From a bacterium (GTDB lineage Bacteria; Vulcanimicrobiota; Vulcanimicrobiia; Vulcanimicrobiales; Vulcanimicrobiaceae), in contig JAJYFM010000023.1 in assembly GCA_021790895.1 (NCBI GenBank), forward strand, positions 1 to 33,182: a stretch of DNA of 33,182 bases. Reading direction: 5' to 3'. Position numbers and translations under genes: made by a program. The notes below the pieces were generated by a model. The model saw only the letters and a list, made by a program, of their open reading frames with translations, searched no databases and was not told the DNA's origin. Every line of letters begins with the position of its first letter. Positions within the stretch are counted from its first letter, which is position 1. Below are positions 1 to 9,050 of this stretch, piece after piece.

Positions 1-1356
1 GCATACAACGGTGCGCAGATGAGCACACCGGTATCGATCTCGGCCTCGGCAAACGGCGTTCCCTCAACGTCGATTACCAATGCATCATTCCTTCCGCTCA
101 CCACTGCTCCGGCGGTGAATGCAGCAAGTTTGACGTATACGGAGAGCCAAACCTATACAACCGAAACGATCGGGAGCCCGGGGCCCACGCCGACGCCGTC
201 GATTTCCACATATACGTATACGACGACATTTTCGACAGGGGCGACATACAACGGCACCTCCGGTTTGGTAAAAGCGGAGACCGTATATCCCGAGCCGACC
301 GGATCGCCTGAAATCGATGATAGCTACTATCAATGGGCGCCAGGACCCGCTGCCGGATCGTGGGCGTTCGGGTTCGTGGACGATAATTATACAGGGCAGC
401 AGGATACTTCAACGGATATATGCAGCGCGCCGTATTCGGAGCAATGGGTTGTTCCGCTCCCGCAAAGCTGGGATTACTTCGCATCGACAACCGGCCCGTG
501 CACGTTAACAGATACCAATACCTTCGTATATCCGTCCACATACGTCGGCACCTTGTATGCCGATGGTTCATATTCTTCTTCGTTCACGTTCCCCGTCAGC
601 ACGCCGTATCCAACTGGAGGCGAGACGACATTCGTCCAAAATTCCGATGGGACGCTGCTGATAACAAACAATAATGCGTCAAGTGGGTCATCGATCATTG
701 CAGTCGGGACCCCTGCTCCAGGTGCGGCGACGATTCCGCTAGAGGTGCAAACCTTTCCAGGTGCACTTCCAAGCCCCGGCACCTCTGGAACTCCGGCGCC
801 TGTAGCGACCAGCGAACCAAATTGGTATAGCACCGCCGGGCTTCCGAATGGTGTCGTTCCAAGTCCGCTTCAATCAGGTGTCTACACGACGGTCGGATCG
901 ACTACATTGCCGGCGCAATGCCCGATTTCAGCGAGCATTCTCGGAACATCACCGACGGTTTCAGAGGTCGATTACTTGTATACGGATTTGGATCCCTCAG
1001 GAGTATACGTGACAGAAACGAACCGTCTATTTTTCGTAAATGGAATTGGCGACGTATGCGATCTTTACACCGATTCCGACTACGATAACTGGAGTGCACA
1101 GGATGAGGGATTCCCAGGTGCGCCGTACCAGCCGACGACGCTATCCGTCACGAGTGGTGTGGACTACATTACCACTACGTCGCTGACGGCATCGATGATC
1201 GCTACGAAGAGCTTTGCAGAAGCGCTCCCCGCCGCTTCCCAAATGCTTGTTCTTGGCTCGACGGCCGAACGCGAGCAAATGCAAAGGCAGGCACGCTACC
1301 GGTCGGAGCGGCTTGAGGCCCAGCGTCTCCTCGAACTACACCACCGCTTCTACTAA
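1..1356 (+). CDS. Secreted lipoprotein paralogue, 5' end outside window
   Basis: The frame is open from the first base: codons 1-18 read AYNGAQ directly before the first ATG at 19. They align with AYTGAQ in the neighbouring gene at 1666-3762, so this is the C-terminal 451 residues of a longer protein and the ATG at 19 is not the start. The visible part is Ser/Thr/Pro/Gly-rich with GSPGPTPTP linkers, low in charge, and probably beta-rich and extracytoplasmic. It ends in a charged helical tail (AEREQMQ..AERLEAQRLL-like) that is closely matched in the paralogue. The known signal and lipobox of the paralogue are presumably upstream of the window. I do not recognise a catalytic domain. Function is unknown; a surface or periplasmic structural or adhesive role is only a guess. 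Confidence 0.85.
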   Translation, partial: AYNGAQMSTPVSISASANGVPSTSITNASFLPLTTAPAVNAASLTYTESQTYTTETIGSPGPTPTPSISTYTYTTTFSTGATYNGTSGLVKAETVYPEPTGSPEIDDSYYQWAPGPAAGSWAFGFVDDNYTGQQDTSTDICSAPYSEQWVVPLPQSWDYFASTTGPCTLTDTNTFVYPSTYVGTLYADGSYSSSFTFPVSTPYPTGGETTFVQNSDGTLLITNNNASSGSSIIAVGTPAPGAATIPLEVQTFPGALPSPGTSGTPAPVATSEPNWYSTAGLPNGVVPSPLQSGVYTTVGSTTLPAQCPISASILGTSPTVSEVDYLYTDLDPSGVYVTETNRLFFVNGIGDVCDLYTDSDYDNWSAQDEGFPGAPYQPTTLSVTSGVDYITTTSLTASMIATKSFAEALPAASQMLVLGSTAEREQMQRQARYRSERLEAQRLLELHHRFY

Positions 1357-1384
1357 AGCTGGAGAACGCCGATATCTCAACCCA

Positions 1385-1412
1385 GAGGGGCTTGCCGAAA
1401 GGCAGGCCCCTC
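1385..1412 (+). terminator. Terminator hairpin of first lipoprotein gene
   Basis: A 12-bp stem (GAGGGGCTTGCC / GGCAGGCCCCTC, one G-T wobble) closes on a GAAA tetraloop, 28 nt after the stop codon. The following bases are only moderately T-rich (GTCGTTTA). The identical 28-base hairpin follows the paralogous gene at 3791-3818. Confidence 0.7.
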
Positions 1413-1665
1413 GTCGTTTAAACGTGAGTTGCGCCGAGCTGCACAATGCCCGAAGCAAAGAATATTCAAAGCGACTATATGCTCGCTTGTTATTGAGGCG
1501 TTGCGTTGTTTTGTGCCACCACGTCGCTGCACGTAGCAACTATGGCTTTCCTAAAACAGCGTCGTAATAAAAAATTCGAACGGTTGTTTAGAAACAATAC
1601 GTATGTCATAGACGAAATGTCCCAGCAGCGTATTCTGCGCGATTTTCCGCGAAAGGAGTATTTCT
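1413..1665 (+). other. Intergenic leader between the two lipoprotein genes
   Basis: This 253-bp gap holds no convincing gene. It is more AT-rich than its surroundings. It contains a short near-palindrome TTGTTT-AG-AAACAA at 1584-1597 that could be an operator, and the ribosome binding site GAAAGGAG at 1651-1658. I could not settle on a -35/-10 pair. Confidence 0.4.
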
Positions 1666-3762
1666 TTGCGTTCTTCTCCAGCCGTGGGGGCCCGTCAAAG
1701 GGCTCGCTCGTTGTATTTATTGGGTTGCGTAGCCCTTGTAAGTTTGGTCGTCGCGTGTGGCGGCGGAGGTTCGACTGGGTCGAGTGGTGGCGGCTCGACT
1801 GGTGGAGGTGTAACGTCCACGGTCCCGATGGGAAGCGTCCAGTTCACGATTACGGAGCCGTACACTCCCGTCGCGTCAACGGGGCGGAGTCCGCAGTTCT
1901 CGGTTTCATCTGGGACGCAGTCGATCTCGATCGTTCTCACACAGGTGAACGGCTCGCCGCCGCCGAGCCCCGCGAGTGCGAATGCAAATCTTGGCCCAAG
2001 TTCGCCGGGATGCACGACGACAAGCACGACATTAACGTGCCAGGTTACTGCGCAGGCGCCGGCCGGTAACGATAGTTTCTCCGTACTCACCTATGCGCAG
2101 CCAAATGATTCCGGGAGCGTTATTGGCGAAGGCGCGCTTGCCGTCGCTGTGGTCGCCGGGCAAACGGCCCAGGCACCGGCGACGCTTACGGGAACGATCG
2201 CCAGCATCGCCGTGACGGTCGTTGGGAGCGTTCCCGAAGGTGTGGCGACAGCGCTTCCGGTTCAGGTTGTGGCAAAAGATAGCGACGGCAACACGATTAT
2301 CGGAACGTACAGTAATCCGATTACCCTTGTCGATTCCGATACCTCGGGCGCTACGAGCTTATCCGTGAAATCTCTATCGGCGGCGGGCGGAGTAACGTTA
2401 GCCTATACCGGCGCGCAGATGAGCGCTCCGGTTTCGATCGCTGCATCGGCAAGCGGCGTATCGTCTACCGCGATAACCGATGCGTCATTCTCGCCGTTGA
2501 GTACCGTACCGACGATCGATAAAGCAAGTACGACGGAAACGACAAGTTCCGTCTATACAACCGAAACGATCGGAAGCCCGGGACCAACGCCGACGCCGAG
2601 AACTTCCTCGTCATCCTTTACGACGACATATTCGACGGGGGCGACGTTCAACGGCATCTCCGGATTGGTAAAAATGGAGAGCGCCTTTCCCCAGCCGACC
2701 GCATCACCCGCGATCTTGGATTCGTACCTTCTAGTAGATCAAGGCTCGACGGCCGGATCGTGGGCCTATGATTTTGTAGGTTCTACCTATAGTCAACCGC
2801 AAATGCCTATGAGTTCGTCGTATATATGCAGTCCGCCATATTCGGTTCAATGGATCGTTCCGCTCCCACAAAGCTGGAACTACTACGCAGCGGCCGGCCC
2901 ATGCGCGGTAACAGAGACTTCCAGCGACCCCTCCTTCACCTACTCAGACGTCGGCACGTATAACGCCGATGGTTCATATTCAGTCACGACGACCATTCCG
3001 CCGAGCACGAATTATTATTTAACAGGGGCCGTGAATACCTATCTCGTTCGTTCCGATGGAACGGCGCTGGTGACGAACAACGATGCTACGAATGGGTCGT
3101 ATATCATCGCGGTTGGTACCCCCGCACCCGGTGCGGCGACGATTCCACTGGAGGTACAAACCTTTACAGGTGCGATTCCAACCCCCGGTGCCTCCGCGAC
3201 TCCGGCACCGGTGGCAACGACCGAGCCGAATTGGTATAGTACCGCCGGGCTTCCGAACGGTGTCGTTCCGAGCCCGCTTCAGTCAGGGACCTACTCCACG
3301 GTCGGCGCAACGTCGCTGCCGACACAATGTGCGGTTCCGACGAGCATCCTCGGTGCATCGCCGACGATTACGGAAGTCGATTACACCGAAACGAGTTTCG
3401 ATCCCACCTTCGATTACACGAAGGAAACGGTGCGTTCGTTTCTGGTCGATGGACTCGGCGACGTCTGCGATCTATACAACGATGCGGTATACACCAACTG
3501 GGATGCAGATTTCCCGCCATCGGTAAGTGCCTACAACCCGACGACCTACTCCGTGAGCACCACCGCAACGTACGTGACGGTCACGTCGCTGACCGCTGCG
3601 ATGATGGCAACGAAGAGCTTTGCCAATGCGCTCCCCGCTGCATCACAGATGCTCGTTCTCGGCTCGGCGGCCGAACGCGAGCAAATGCAAATACAGGCAC
3701 GCTCCCGGGCGGAGCGGCTTGAGGCCCAGCGTCTCCTCGCACTACACCACCGTTTCCACTAA
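1666..3762 (+). CDS. Secreted lipoprotein of unknown function (second paralogue)
   Basis: A 698-residue protein starting at TTG. The choice is decided by a strong ribosome binding site (GAAAGGAG, 7 nt spacing) and by the signal peptide that immediately follows. Residues 12-30 are a basic/hydrophobic lipoprotein signal ending in LVVA-C31. A Gly/Ser linker follows (32-50). Residues about 55-270 are beta-rich, with an Ig-like/invasin-like flavour (a stretch of the type VVAKDSDGNTI). A GSPGPTPTP linker comes next, then a roughly 370-residue Ser/Thr/Tyr-rich region, and the protein closes with a charged helical tail. Residues from about 245 onward match the preceding gene almost continuously, so the two are tandem duplicates. 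Lipid anchoring is well supported. Enzymatic function is not evident, and no active-site motif was recognised. Confidence 0.85.
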   Translation: MRSSPAVGARQRARSLYLLGCVALVSLVVACGGGGSTGSSGGGSTGGGVTSTVPMGSVQFTITEPYTPVASTGRSPQFSVSSGTQSISIVLTQVNGSPPPSPASANANLGPSSPGCTTTSTTLTCQVTAQAPAGNDSFSVLTYAQPNDSGSVIGEGALAVAVVAGQTAQAPATLTGTIASIAVTVVGSVPEGVATALPVQVVAKDSDGNTIIGTYSNPITLVDSDTSGATSLSVKSLSAAGGVTLAYTGAQMSAPVSIAASASGVSSTAITDASFSPLSTVPTIDKASTTETTSSVYTTETIGSPGPTPTPRTSSSSFTTTYSTGATFNGISGLVKMESAFPQPTASPAILDSYLLVDQGSTAGSWAYDFVGSTYSQPQMPMSSSYICSPPYSVQWIVPLPQSWNYYAAAGPCAVTETSSDPSFTYSDVGTYNADGSYSVTTTIPPSTNYYLTGAVNTYLVRSDGTALVTNNDATNGSYIIAVGTPAPGAATIPLEVQTFTGAIPTPGASATPAPVATTEPNWYSTAGLPNGVVPSPLQSGTYSTVGATSLPTQCAVPTSILGASPTITEVDYTETSFDPTFDYTKETVRSFLVDGLGDVCDLYNDAVYTNWDADFPPSVSAYNPTTYSVSTTATYVTVTSLTAAMMATKSFANALPAASQMLVLGSAAEREQMQIQARSRAERLEAQRLLALHHRFH

Positions 3763-3790
3763 AGCTGGAGAACGCCGAGATCCCAACCCA

Positions 3791-3818
3791 GAGGGGCTTG
3801 CCGAAAGGCAGGCCCCTC
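3791..3818 (+). terminator. Terminator hairpin of second lipoprotein gene
   Basis: The same 12-bp stem and GAAA tetraloop as at 1385-1412, 28 nt after the stop codon. It was duplicated together with the gene. Confidence 0.7.
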
Positions 3819-3867
3819 GCCGCATCGCCTTTCATGGCTGTTGCGACGTTTATCGCAGAAGATTGCC

Positions 3868-3896
3868 TAGACCCGGGAGGCCCCATGTGGTATGCT
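3868..3896 (+). promoter_or_regulatory. Candidate rpsT promoter (extended -10)
   Basis: TAGACC (3868-3873), a 17-nt spacer and TATGCT (3891-3896), the latter preceded by TGG, giving an extended -10 (TGnTATGCT). It lies 54 nt upstream of the rpsT start, after the terminator of the previous gene. This is pattern recognition only. Confidence 0.45.
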
Positions 3897-3950
3897 GTCC
3901 TGCGTTCCCGCACACGCGCTTTTTCCGTTTTAATCTAAGGAGTTTTCGTA

Positions 3951-4289
3951 GTGCCCAACATCAAGGCGGCCGAGAAGTGGACCCGCCAGTCCGCGACCCG
4001 CACGCAGCGCAATAAAGATACCAAGACCCGCCTGAAGAGCGCCTACAAGAAGGCCGTGGCGGCGAAGGACGAAGCGCTCACCAAAGAGGTCGAGGGCGAG
4101 TTCGATCGCGCAGCCAAGCGCGGCATCATTCACCCGAATAAGGCTGCCCGTAAGAAATCGCGGCTCGCGAAGGCCGTTAAGGCCGCAGCCGTCGCGCCGG
4201 TGAAGGCGACGAAGGCGAAAGCAAAACCCGCGAAGAGCACGGCTGCAAAGCGCGCGACCGCTGCCAAGAGCAAAGCCGCGAACGCCTAA
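3951..4289 (+). CDS. rpsT: 30S ribosomal protein S20 (bS20) with long Lys/Ala tail
   Basis: This is a primary 16S rRNA-binding protein of the small ribosomal subunit. The N-terminus MPNIKAAEKWTRQS..R..N and the middle section with K/R-rich helices and the RGIIHPNKAARKKSRL segment (about residues 58-73) are typical of S20. The start is GTG at 3951, preceded by AAGGAG with an 8-nt spacer. At 112 residues it is about 25 longer than the usual 85-90. The extra part (about 77-112) is almost only Lys, Ala, Thr, Ser and Pro and resembles histone H1-like tails. The gene stands alone behind its own promoter. The ThrE-type gene begins 21 nt downstream and may be co-transcribed. Confidence 0.95.
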   Translation: MPNIKAAEKWTRQSATRTQRNKDTKTRLKSAYKKAVAAKDEALTKEVEGEFDRAAKRGIIHPNKAARKKSRLAKAVKAAAVAPVKATKAKAKPAKSTAAKRATAAKSKAANA

Positions 4290-4310
4290 ACGGCGTAGCG
4301 CAGGCCCATC

Positions 4311-5591
4311 GTGTCGCGACGAATCGATCTCACTCCACCGGAGGATCGTCGCGACGCGATCCCGGACGACCCACGAGCGATCTTCCTCACCACGATGGCG
4401 CGCGAACTGCACCGCGCCGGGGTCGCAACCGATATCCTCGAGAGTACCGTCGGCAGCATCGCGCATGCGATCGGACTGCCGGTGCAGATCTTCGCTCTCC
4501 CCACCTACATCACGCTCGCGATTGGATCGAACCTTCACCAACACGTGGTGATGTTGCGCGTTGCGCCGGGGACTGTCGATCTCCGCAAGATCGCGATTCT
4601 CAATGTTATTTTCGACGATCTCGTTGCCGGGAAGATCGATTTCCGCGCGGCGAGTTCGTTGCTCTCCGATATCGATAAACGCTGGCCGCGCCATCGTGCA
4701 CGCTACGATGTGCCGGCGCTGGCGATGGTCGCCCTCGGCGTCGCGGTGTTGCTCGGCGGCGGGACGCGCGAGATGATCGTCGCGACGGTGATCGGCGCCT
4801 GCGTCGGCGCGATCTCGGCGCTCGGCCGGCGCGTCGCGCTCGTCGGACGTCTCTTCGAAGTGATCGCGGCGTTCGTCAGCACGCTCATCGTCGCCGTGGG
4901 CACCCACGTACTCGGCCCCACCAACGTGCTCATCGCGATCGTCGCCGGGGTCGTCGTTCTGCTTCCCGGTTATTCGCTCACGCTCGCGCTCTACGAACTC
5001 GCCAACGCGAACCTCGTCGCCGGAACCGCGCGGCTGGGGAAAGTGCTCTCCACGCTGCTCGCCCTGGCGTGCGGCGCGCTGCTCGGTTTCGCCGTCGTCG
5101 GCCCATCGCTGCTCAACACCGGGAACGTCGCCACCGAACCGGTCCCCGGATACACCTGGTTCATCGCCGCCGCGCTGATGTCGGTCGGCCTAGCGATCGA
5201 TCTCGATGCGCGGATCAAGGATTTTGCCTGGGTCTTCGCATCGTGCGCGGTCGCGCTGCTCATCTCGCACGTACTCGCACTCTCTCCCCTCCATCCGATC
5301 GCGCCGTTCATTGCGGCGTTCATCTGCGGAATCGTTGCGAGCCTCGCTGCGCGTTGGTTACGCGTTCCGCAACCGATCATGCTCGTGCCGGCGCTCCTGG
5401 TACTCGTCCCGGGCAGCATCAGTTACGAAAGCGTGCTCTTCGCCTTCCGCAGCCAAGTCAACATCGCCGTGACATCGGCGGCAAATGCTGCGATCGCCGC
5501 GATCTTGCTCGTCGCCGGACTACTGCTCTCGCAGTTGCTCGTCCCGTCATCGCCGCTGCTCTCCAGCGAGAATCTCGGCCGACTGCGCTGA
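4311..5591 (+). CDS. ThrE-family threonine/serine exporter
   Basis: A 426-residue inner-membrane protein of the ThrE/YjjP-YjjB family. These carriers export threonine and serine. Residues about 20-125 are the soluble N-terminal part of the DUF1212-type domain, including the segment around LHRAGVATDILESTV and the DDLVAGKIDFRAASSLL region. Around 128-260 come the first set of membrane helices (with the GTREMIVATVIGACVGAIS and VLLPGYSLTLALYELA patches). A second set from about 270-415 resembles the YjjB/ThrE_2 half, so both halves are fused in one chain as in Corynebacterium ThrE. The start codon is GTG and its ribosome binding site is weak (AGG only). The gene ends 4 nt from the convergent priA stop. 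Substrate is inferred from family. Confidence 0.85.
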   Translation: MSRRIDLTPPEDRRDAIPDDPRAIFLTTMARELHRAGVATDILESTVGSIAHAIGLPVQIFALPTYITLAIGSNLHQHVVMLRVAPGTVDLRKIAILNVIFDDLVAGKIDFRAASSLLSDIDKRWPRHRARYDVPALAMVALGVAVLLGGGTREMIVATVIGACVGAISALGRRVALVGRLFEVIAAFVSTLIVAVGTHVLGPTNVLIAIVAGVVVLLPGYSLTLALYELANANLVAGTARLGKVLSTLLALACGALLGFAVVGPSLLNTGNVATEPVPGYTWFIAAALMSVGLAIDLDARIKDFAWVFASCAVALLISHVLALSPLHPIAPFIAAFICGIVASLAARWLRVPQPIMLVPALLVLVPGSISYESVLFAFRSQVNIAVTSAANAAIAAILLVAGLLLSQLLVPSSPLLSSENLGRLR

Positions 5592-5595
5592 GCGC

Positions 5596-7974
5596 CTACG
5601 CGTCGACGACCGTCACGAGGTGCGTCGAGCGATCTTCGCGGGCAATCGGTAAAATAAGGTCGCGCACGGCGTTCCGCAGCAACGGCCCCGACTCGGCGAG
5701 CAGGGCGATTCGGAAACGCCAGCGGTCGTTGAGCCGCGCAATCGGATAGGGCGCGGGTCCGCGCACGTCGATGCGCGTGCGTTCGCGAAGAACCGTCGCA
5801 TAGTGCGCGGCGAGTGCGTGCGTCCGCTCGCGATCGAGACCGATCACGCCTAAGTAGAGCATGCGCCGTGCCGGCGGGAAGCCGAGCTCCTCGCGCTCGC
5901 GCAACCCTTCGTCGATGAAGCGTTGCGCATCCCCATCGGCGAGCGCGGCGATCGCGGGGTGTTCGGGGGAGTAGGTCTGCACGATCGCTTCACCGGCTTG
6001 CGCGCGTCCGCTGCGCCCGCAGACCTGCACGAGCATCTGGTAGGTTCGCTCGGCGGCGCGAAAATCGGGTGCGTGCAATCCGAGGTCGGCCGCGACGACG
6101 CCGACGAGCGTCACGCGTTCGAAATCGTGCCCTTTGGCGATCATCTGCGTCCCGACCAAGATATCGCCTTCGGCGATGAAGCGATCGATGATTCGCGCGT
6201 GTTCGCCGATCCGTGTCGTAGAATCGCTATCCATGCGCAGCACGCGCGCCTTTGGGAAGAGTCGCTCGACCTCTTCGACGACGCGTTGCGTTCCGACCCC
6301 GAACTCCCCTAACGCATCCGCACCGCACAGCGGGCAGCGATCGGGAATCGCGCTGTGAAAATCGCAGTAGTGGCAGCGCAATAAGCCGTCCTGGCGATGG
6401 ACGGTAAGCGTCACGCTGCAATGCGGGCACTCCGGCGCCTTCCCGCAACTGCGACAGAGCCAGGCGCGTGCGCTGCCGCGCCGATTCACAAACAGCAGGC
6501 TCTTCTCGCCGCGCTCGAGCCGTTCGGCGAGCGCTTCGACCAAAGGTGCACTGAAGAGCCGTCGCTCGCCGCTGCGAAACGCCGATGCGAGATCGACGAT
6601 GCGCACCGTGGGCATCGGTTGATCGGTCGCGCGCGTTGCGAGCCGAATCTCTTCGAGTTGCCCGGCGCGGACGGCGGCGAAACTTTCAAAGGACGGCGTT
6701 GCGCTGCCCAAGATCAGCAATCCGTCGGCCAAACGCATGCGCTCGCGTGCGACGGTGAGTGCGGAGTAGCGCGGCGATGAATCCTGCCGGTACGACGCAT
6801 CGTGCGATTCATCGACAATTACCACGCGCACGTCGGGCAACGGGGCAAAGACCGCGCTGCGCGCACCGACGACGACGTCGATCTCCCCGCGCGCGCAGGC
6901 TTGCCACGCATCGTAGCGCTCGCGTTCGGAGAGCGCGGAATGCAGCACCGCCAGCCGCGTGCCGAAGCGCTCTTCGAAGCGCCGCGCCGTCTGCGGTGTC
7001 AGCGCAATCTCCGGCACTAACACGATCGCGCGGCCGCCCGCGGCGAGCACGCGTTGTACGAGATCGAGATAGAGAAAGGTCTTGCCGCTGCCGGTGACAC
7101 CGTGCAGCAATACCGAGGCGAATTTCCCGGCCTGCTGCAGTTCGGCGAGCCGATCGATCGCGCGGCGCTGCTCGGCGGTCGGCGTAAATGCCGCCGCGGC
7201 GACCGGTGCGTGTGCCGCGCGCGGTTCGGGCGCGCGCTCTTCTTCAGCGATTGCTCCGGCGGCGATCGCGCGTGCGATCGTCGTTCGCGAGTAGCCGGCG
7301 AGCAACGCGTCGGCGAACGGCATCCCCGGCTGCGCGCGCACCAACGCCGCTAACGCCGCCGCCTTCGCACCGCGCACCTTGCTTTCGCCGGGAACCAAGA
7401 CGCGCACGCGATAGGGCCGGTACGCCGGTTCGACGTTGCGCCGTTCGCGCGCGAGCGCGCCATCGCGCACCAAGGCCGTGATCTCGGCAAGCAGTTCGCT
7501 GCGCGTGCCGGCGCGGCGCGCCGCCGGGTGGCGCAACAGGCTCTCCGGTGACGTGCCCTCGGGAAAATCCTCGCGCATCACCGCGAGCAGCGCTTCGCCG
7601 CGTTCGCGCGCCACCTCGCGCGTCCGCTCGCCGAGCACGAGCCGCTCCTCGACGTGCGGCAGCGCGCTGGTAAGCACGACGCAGCGCAGCGCTTCACCGA
7701 GCGTCGAAAGATCGTGGCGGGCAACGAAGCGCGCGAGTGCGAGGCCGGTGGCATCGAAGGCGCGCGGCAGATCGCAGCGTTCGACGATCTCGCGCAGCCC
7801 TTCGAATGCCTCGCCTTCGTAGGCATCGCCGAGCGCAAGCCCGTAGAGTTCGCGCCGGCCCAGCGGCACGCGCACGATATCGCCGAGCGCGACCTCGTGT
7901 TCGCCGACGGCATAGGTGAGCGGTAATTCGAAGCGCGTGCTGCGCACGATCGGCAGCACTTCCACCAAGCGCAT
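5596..7974 (-). CDS. priA: Primosomal protein N' (PriA helicase)
   Basis: This 3'-to-5' DNA helicase recognises stalled forks and D-loops and starts replisome reloading. The 792 residues have an N-terminal DNA-binding part (1-110), a winged-helix-like linker, and helicase domain 1 with Walker A GVTGSGKT (292-299) and the Walker B box DESH (388-391). The SAT motif follows at 424-426. A two-zinc module has eight cysteines at 507, 510, 516, 519, 534, 537, 547 and 550, then helicase domain 2 with the GTQMIAKGHDF and CGRSGRAQ motifs. All expected elements are present and the length is normal. DESH replaces the common DEEH. It is the last gene of the long pil-aro run and starts 2 nt after the aroB stop, so translation is probably coupled. 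Confidence 0.96.
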   Translation of the reverse strand: MRLVEVLPIVRSTRFELPLTYAVGEHEVALGDIVRVPLGRRELYGLALGDAYEGEAFEGLREIVERCDLPRAFDATGLALARFVARHDLSTLGEALRCVVLTSALPHVEERLVLGERTREVARERGEALLAVMREDFPEGTSPESLLRHPAARRAGTRSELLAEITALVRDGALARERRNVEPAYRPYRVRVLVPGESKVRGAKAAALAALVRAQPGMPFADALLAGYSRTTIARAIAAGAIAEEERAPEPRAAHAPVAAAAFTPTAEQRRAIDRLAELQQAGKFASVLLHGVTGSGKTFLYLDLVQRVLAAGGRAIVLVPEIALTPQTARRFEERFGTRLAVLHSALSERERYDAWQACARGEIDVVVGARSAVFAPLPDVRVVIVDESHDASYRQDSSPRYSALTVARERMRLADGLLILGSATPSFESFAAVRAGQLEEIRLATRATDQPMPTVRIVDLASAFRSGERRLFSAPLVEALAERLERGEKSLLFVNRRGSARAWLCRSCGKAPECPHCSVTLTVHRQDGLLRCHYCDFHSAIPDRCPLCGADALGEFGVGTQRVVEEVERLFPKARVLRMDSDSTTRIGEHARIIDRFIAEGDILVGTQMIAKGHDFERVTLVGVVAADLGLHAPDFRAAERTYQMLVQVCGRSGRAQAGEAIVQTYSPEHPAIAALADGDAQRFIDEGLREREELGFPPARRMLYLGVIGLDRERTHALAAHYATVLRERTRIDVRGPAPYPIARLNDRWRFRIALLAESGPLLRNAVRDLILPIAREDRSTHLVTVVDA

Positions 7975-7976
7975 CG

Positions 7977-9050
7977 CTAGCGCTCCGACTCGCCCGGCAG
8001 TGCCTCCATGGCGCGCAGCACCACGCGCACGCGCGCATCGGGCACGCGCACGTCCGTGCGCACCAGACCGATCGCGTCGGGGAGCACGAAGCGCAGCGAC
8101 CCCTCGCGCCGTTTCTTATCGCCGCGCATCGCCGCGAACGCGGCATCGGCGGGGACGCGCGTCGCCAGCGGCATGCCCAAGAGCGCGAGCAACGCGAGCA
8201 CGCGCAGGTGAGCGTCGCGCGAAAAGCGGCCGCTGCGCAGCGCGAGCAAACCCGCCGCCCGCAGCCCGAGCGTGACTGCGGCACCATGCGCGATGCGGTA
8301 CCTGCTCGCTCGTTCGAAGCCGTGCGCGAAGGTGTGCCCGAGGTTGAGCGTGGCGCGCAACCCGTGCTCTTCGCGATCCGCGCGCACGATCGCCGCCTTG
8401 ATCGCCAGCGAGCGCGCGACGATCTCCGCCCAGGGCCAGCGCTCGAAGCGGTGCGCTGCGAGCAATTCGAGCGCTTCGAAATGCTCGCCGCCGGCGAGGA
8501 TGGCGTGCTTCACTGCTTCGGCGAGGCCGGCGCGCAGCTCGCGAAAGGGCAGCGTGCGCAACGCGAGCAGGTCGGCGAAGACCGCGACCGGGTCGCTGAA
8601 ACGCCCGACGAGATTCTTCCCCGCTGGCGTATCGACGCCGACTTTGCCGCCGATCGATGCGTCGACCATCGCGAGCAGACTCGTCGCGACGTGCGCATAG
8701 GGAACGCCGCGCATGAAGAGCGCAGCCGCGAGCCCGAAGGTATCGTTGGCGACGCCGCCGCCGACGCCGATGACGAGCGTCGAACGATCGGCGCCGGCGG
8801 CGAGCAGCGCGTCGACGATCCGTTCAATCGTCGCGAGGCGTTTGCGCGGCTCGCCGAGCGTAAACGGCAGCACGCCGAGGCAGCGCGGCAGACGCGCCGC
8901 GAGCACCCGCGCGCGCGCGAGCACCGCCGACTGCGCGTCGGCGAGAAGGATGCAGCGCGCACCATGCACGCGCACGAAAGAACGGAGCGGCGATTCCGCG
9001 CTCTCGCAGACGAGAATCGGATAGCCGAGGCTATCGTTGCCGATTACCAC
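7977..9050 (-). CDS. aroB: 3-Dehydroquinate synthase
   Basis: The second enzyme of the shikimate pathway; it converts DAHP to 3-dehydroquinate using NAD and a divalent metal in the cytoplasm. The 357 residues show the NAD loop GGGVAND (97-103; usual GGGVxGD) and the VATSLLAMVDASIGGKVGVD segment with Lys136. PAGKN (142-146), EAVKHAIL, and the metal-site LNLGHTFAHGFE box follow, then a late DKK. The start is GTG and overlaps the aroK stop by 7 nt (GTGGTAA arrangement), indicating coupled translation. It sits between aroK and priA in the run. Confidence 0.95.
   Translation of the reverse strand: MVIGNDSLGYPILVCESAESPLRSFVRVHGARCILLADAQSAVLARARVLAARLPRCLGVLPFTLGEPRKRLATIERIVDALLAAGADRSTLVIGVGGGVANDTFGLAAALFMRGVPYAHVATSLLAMVDASIGGKVGVDTPAGKNLVGRFSDPVAVFADLLALRTLPFRELRAGLAEAVKHAILAGGEHFEALELLAAHRFERWPWAEIVARSLAIKAAIVRADREEHGLRATLNLGHTFAHGFERASRYRIAHGAAVTLGLRAAGLLALRSGRFSRDAHLRVLALLALLGMPLATRVPADAAFAAMRGDKKRREGSLRFVLPDAIGLVRTDVRVPDARVRVVLRAMEALPGESER

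Noticed and set aside
3930-4907. Minus-strand open frame of 325 codons opposite rpsT and the exporter gene
   Set aside because: Translation is dominated by Arg, Asp and His repeats typical of antisense frames; the plus-strand genes are well recognised.
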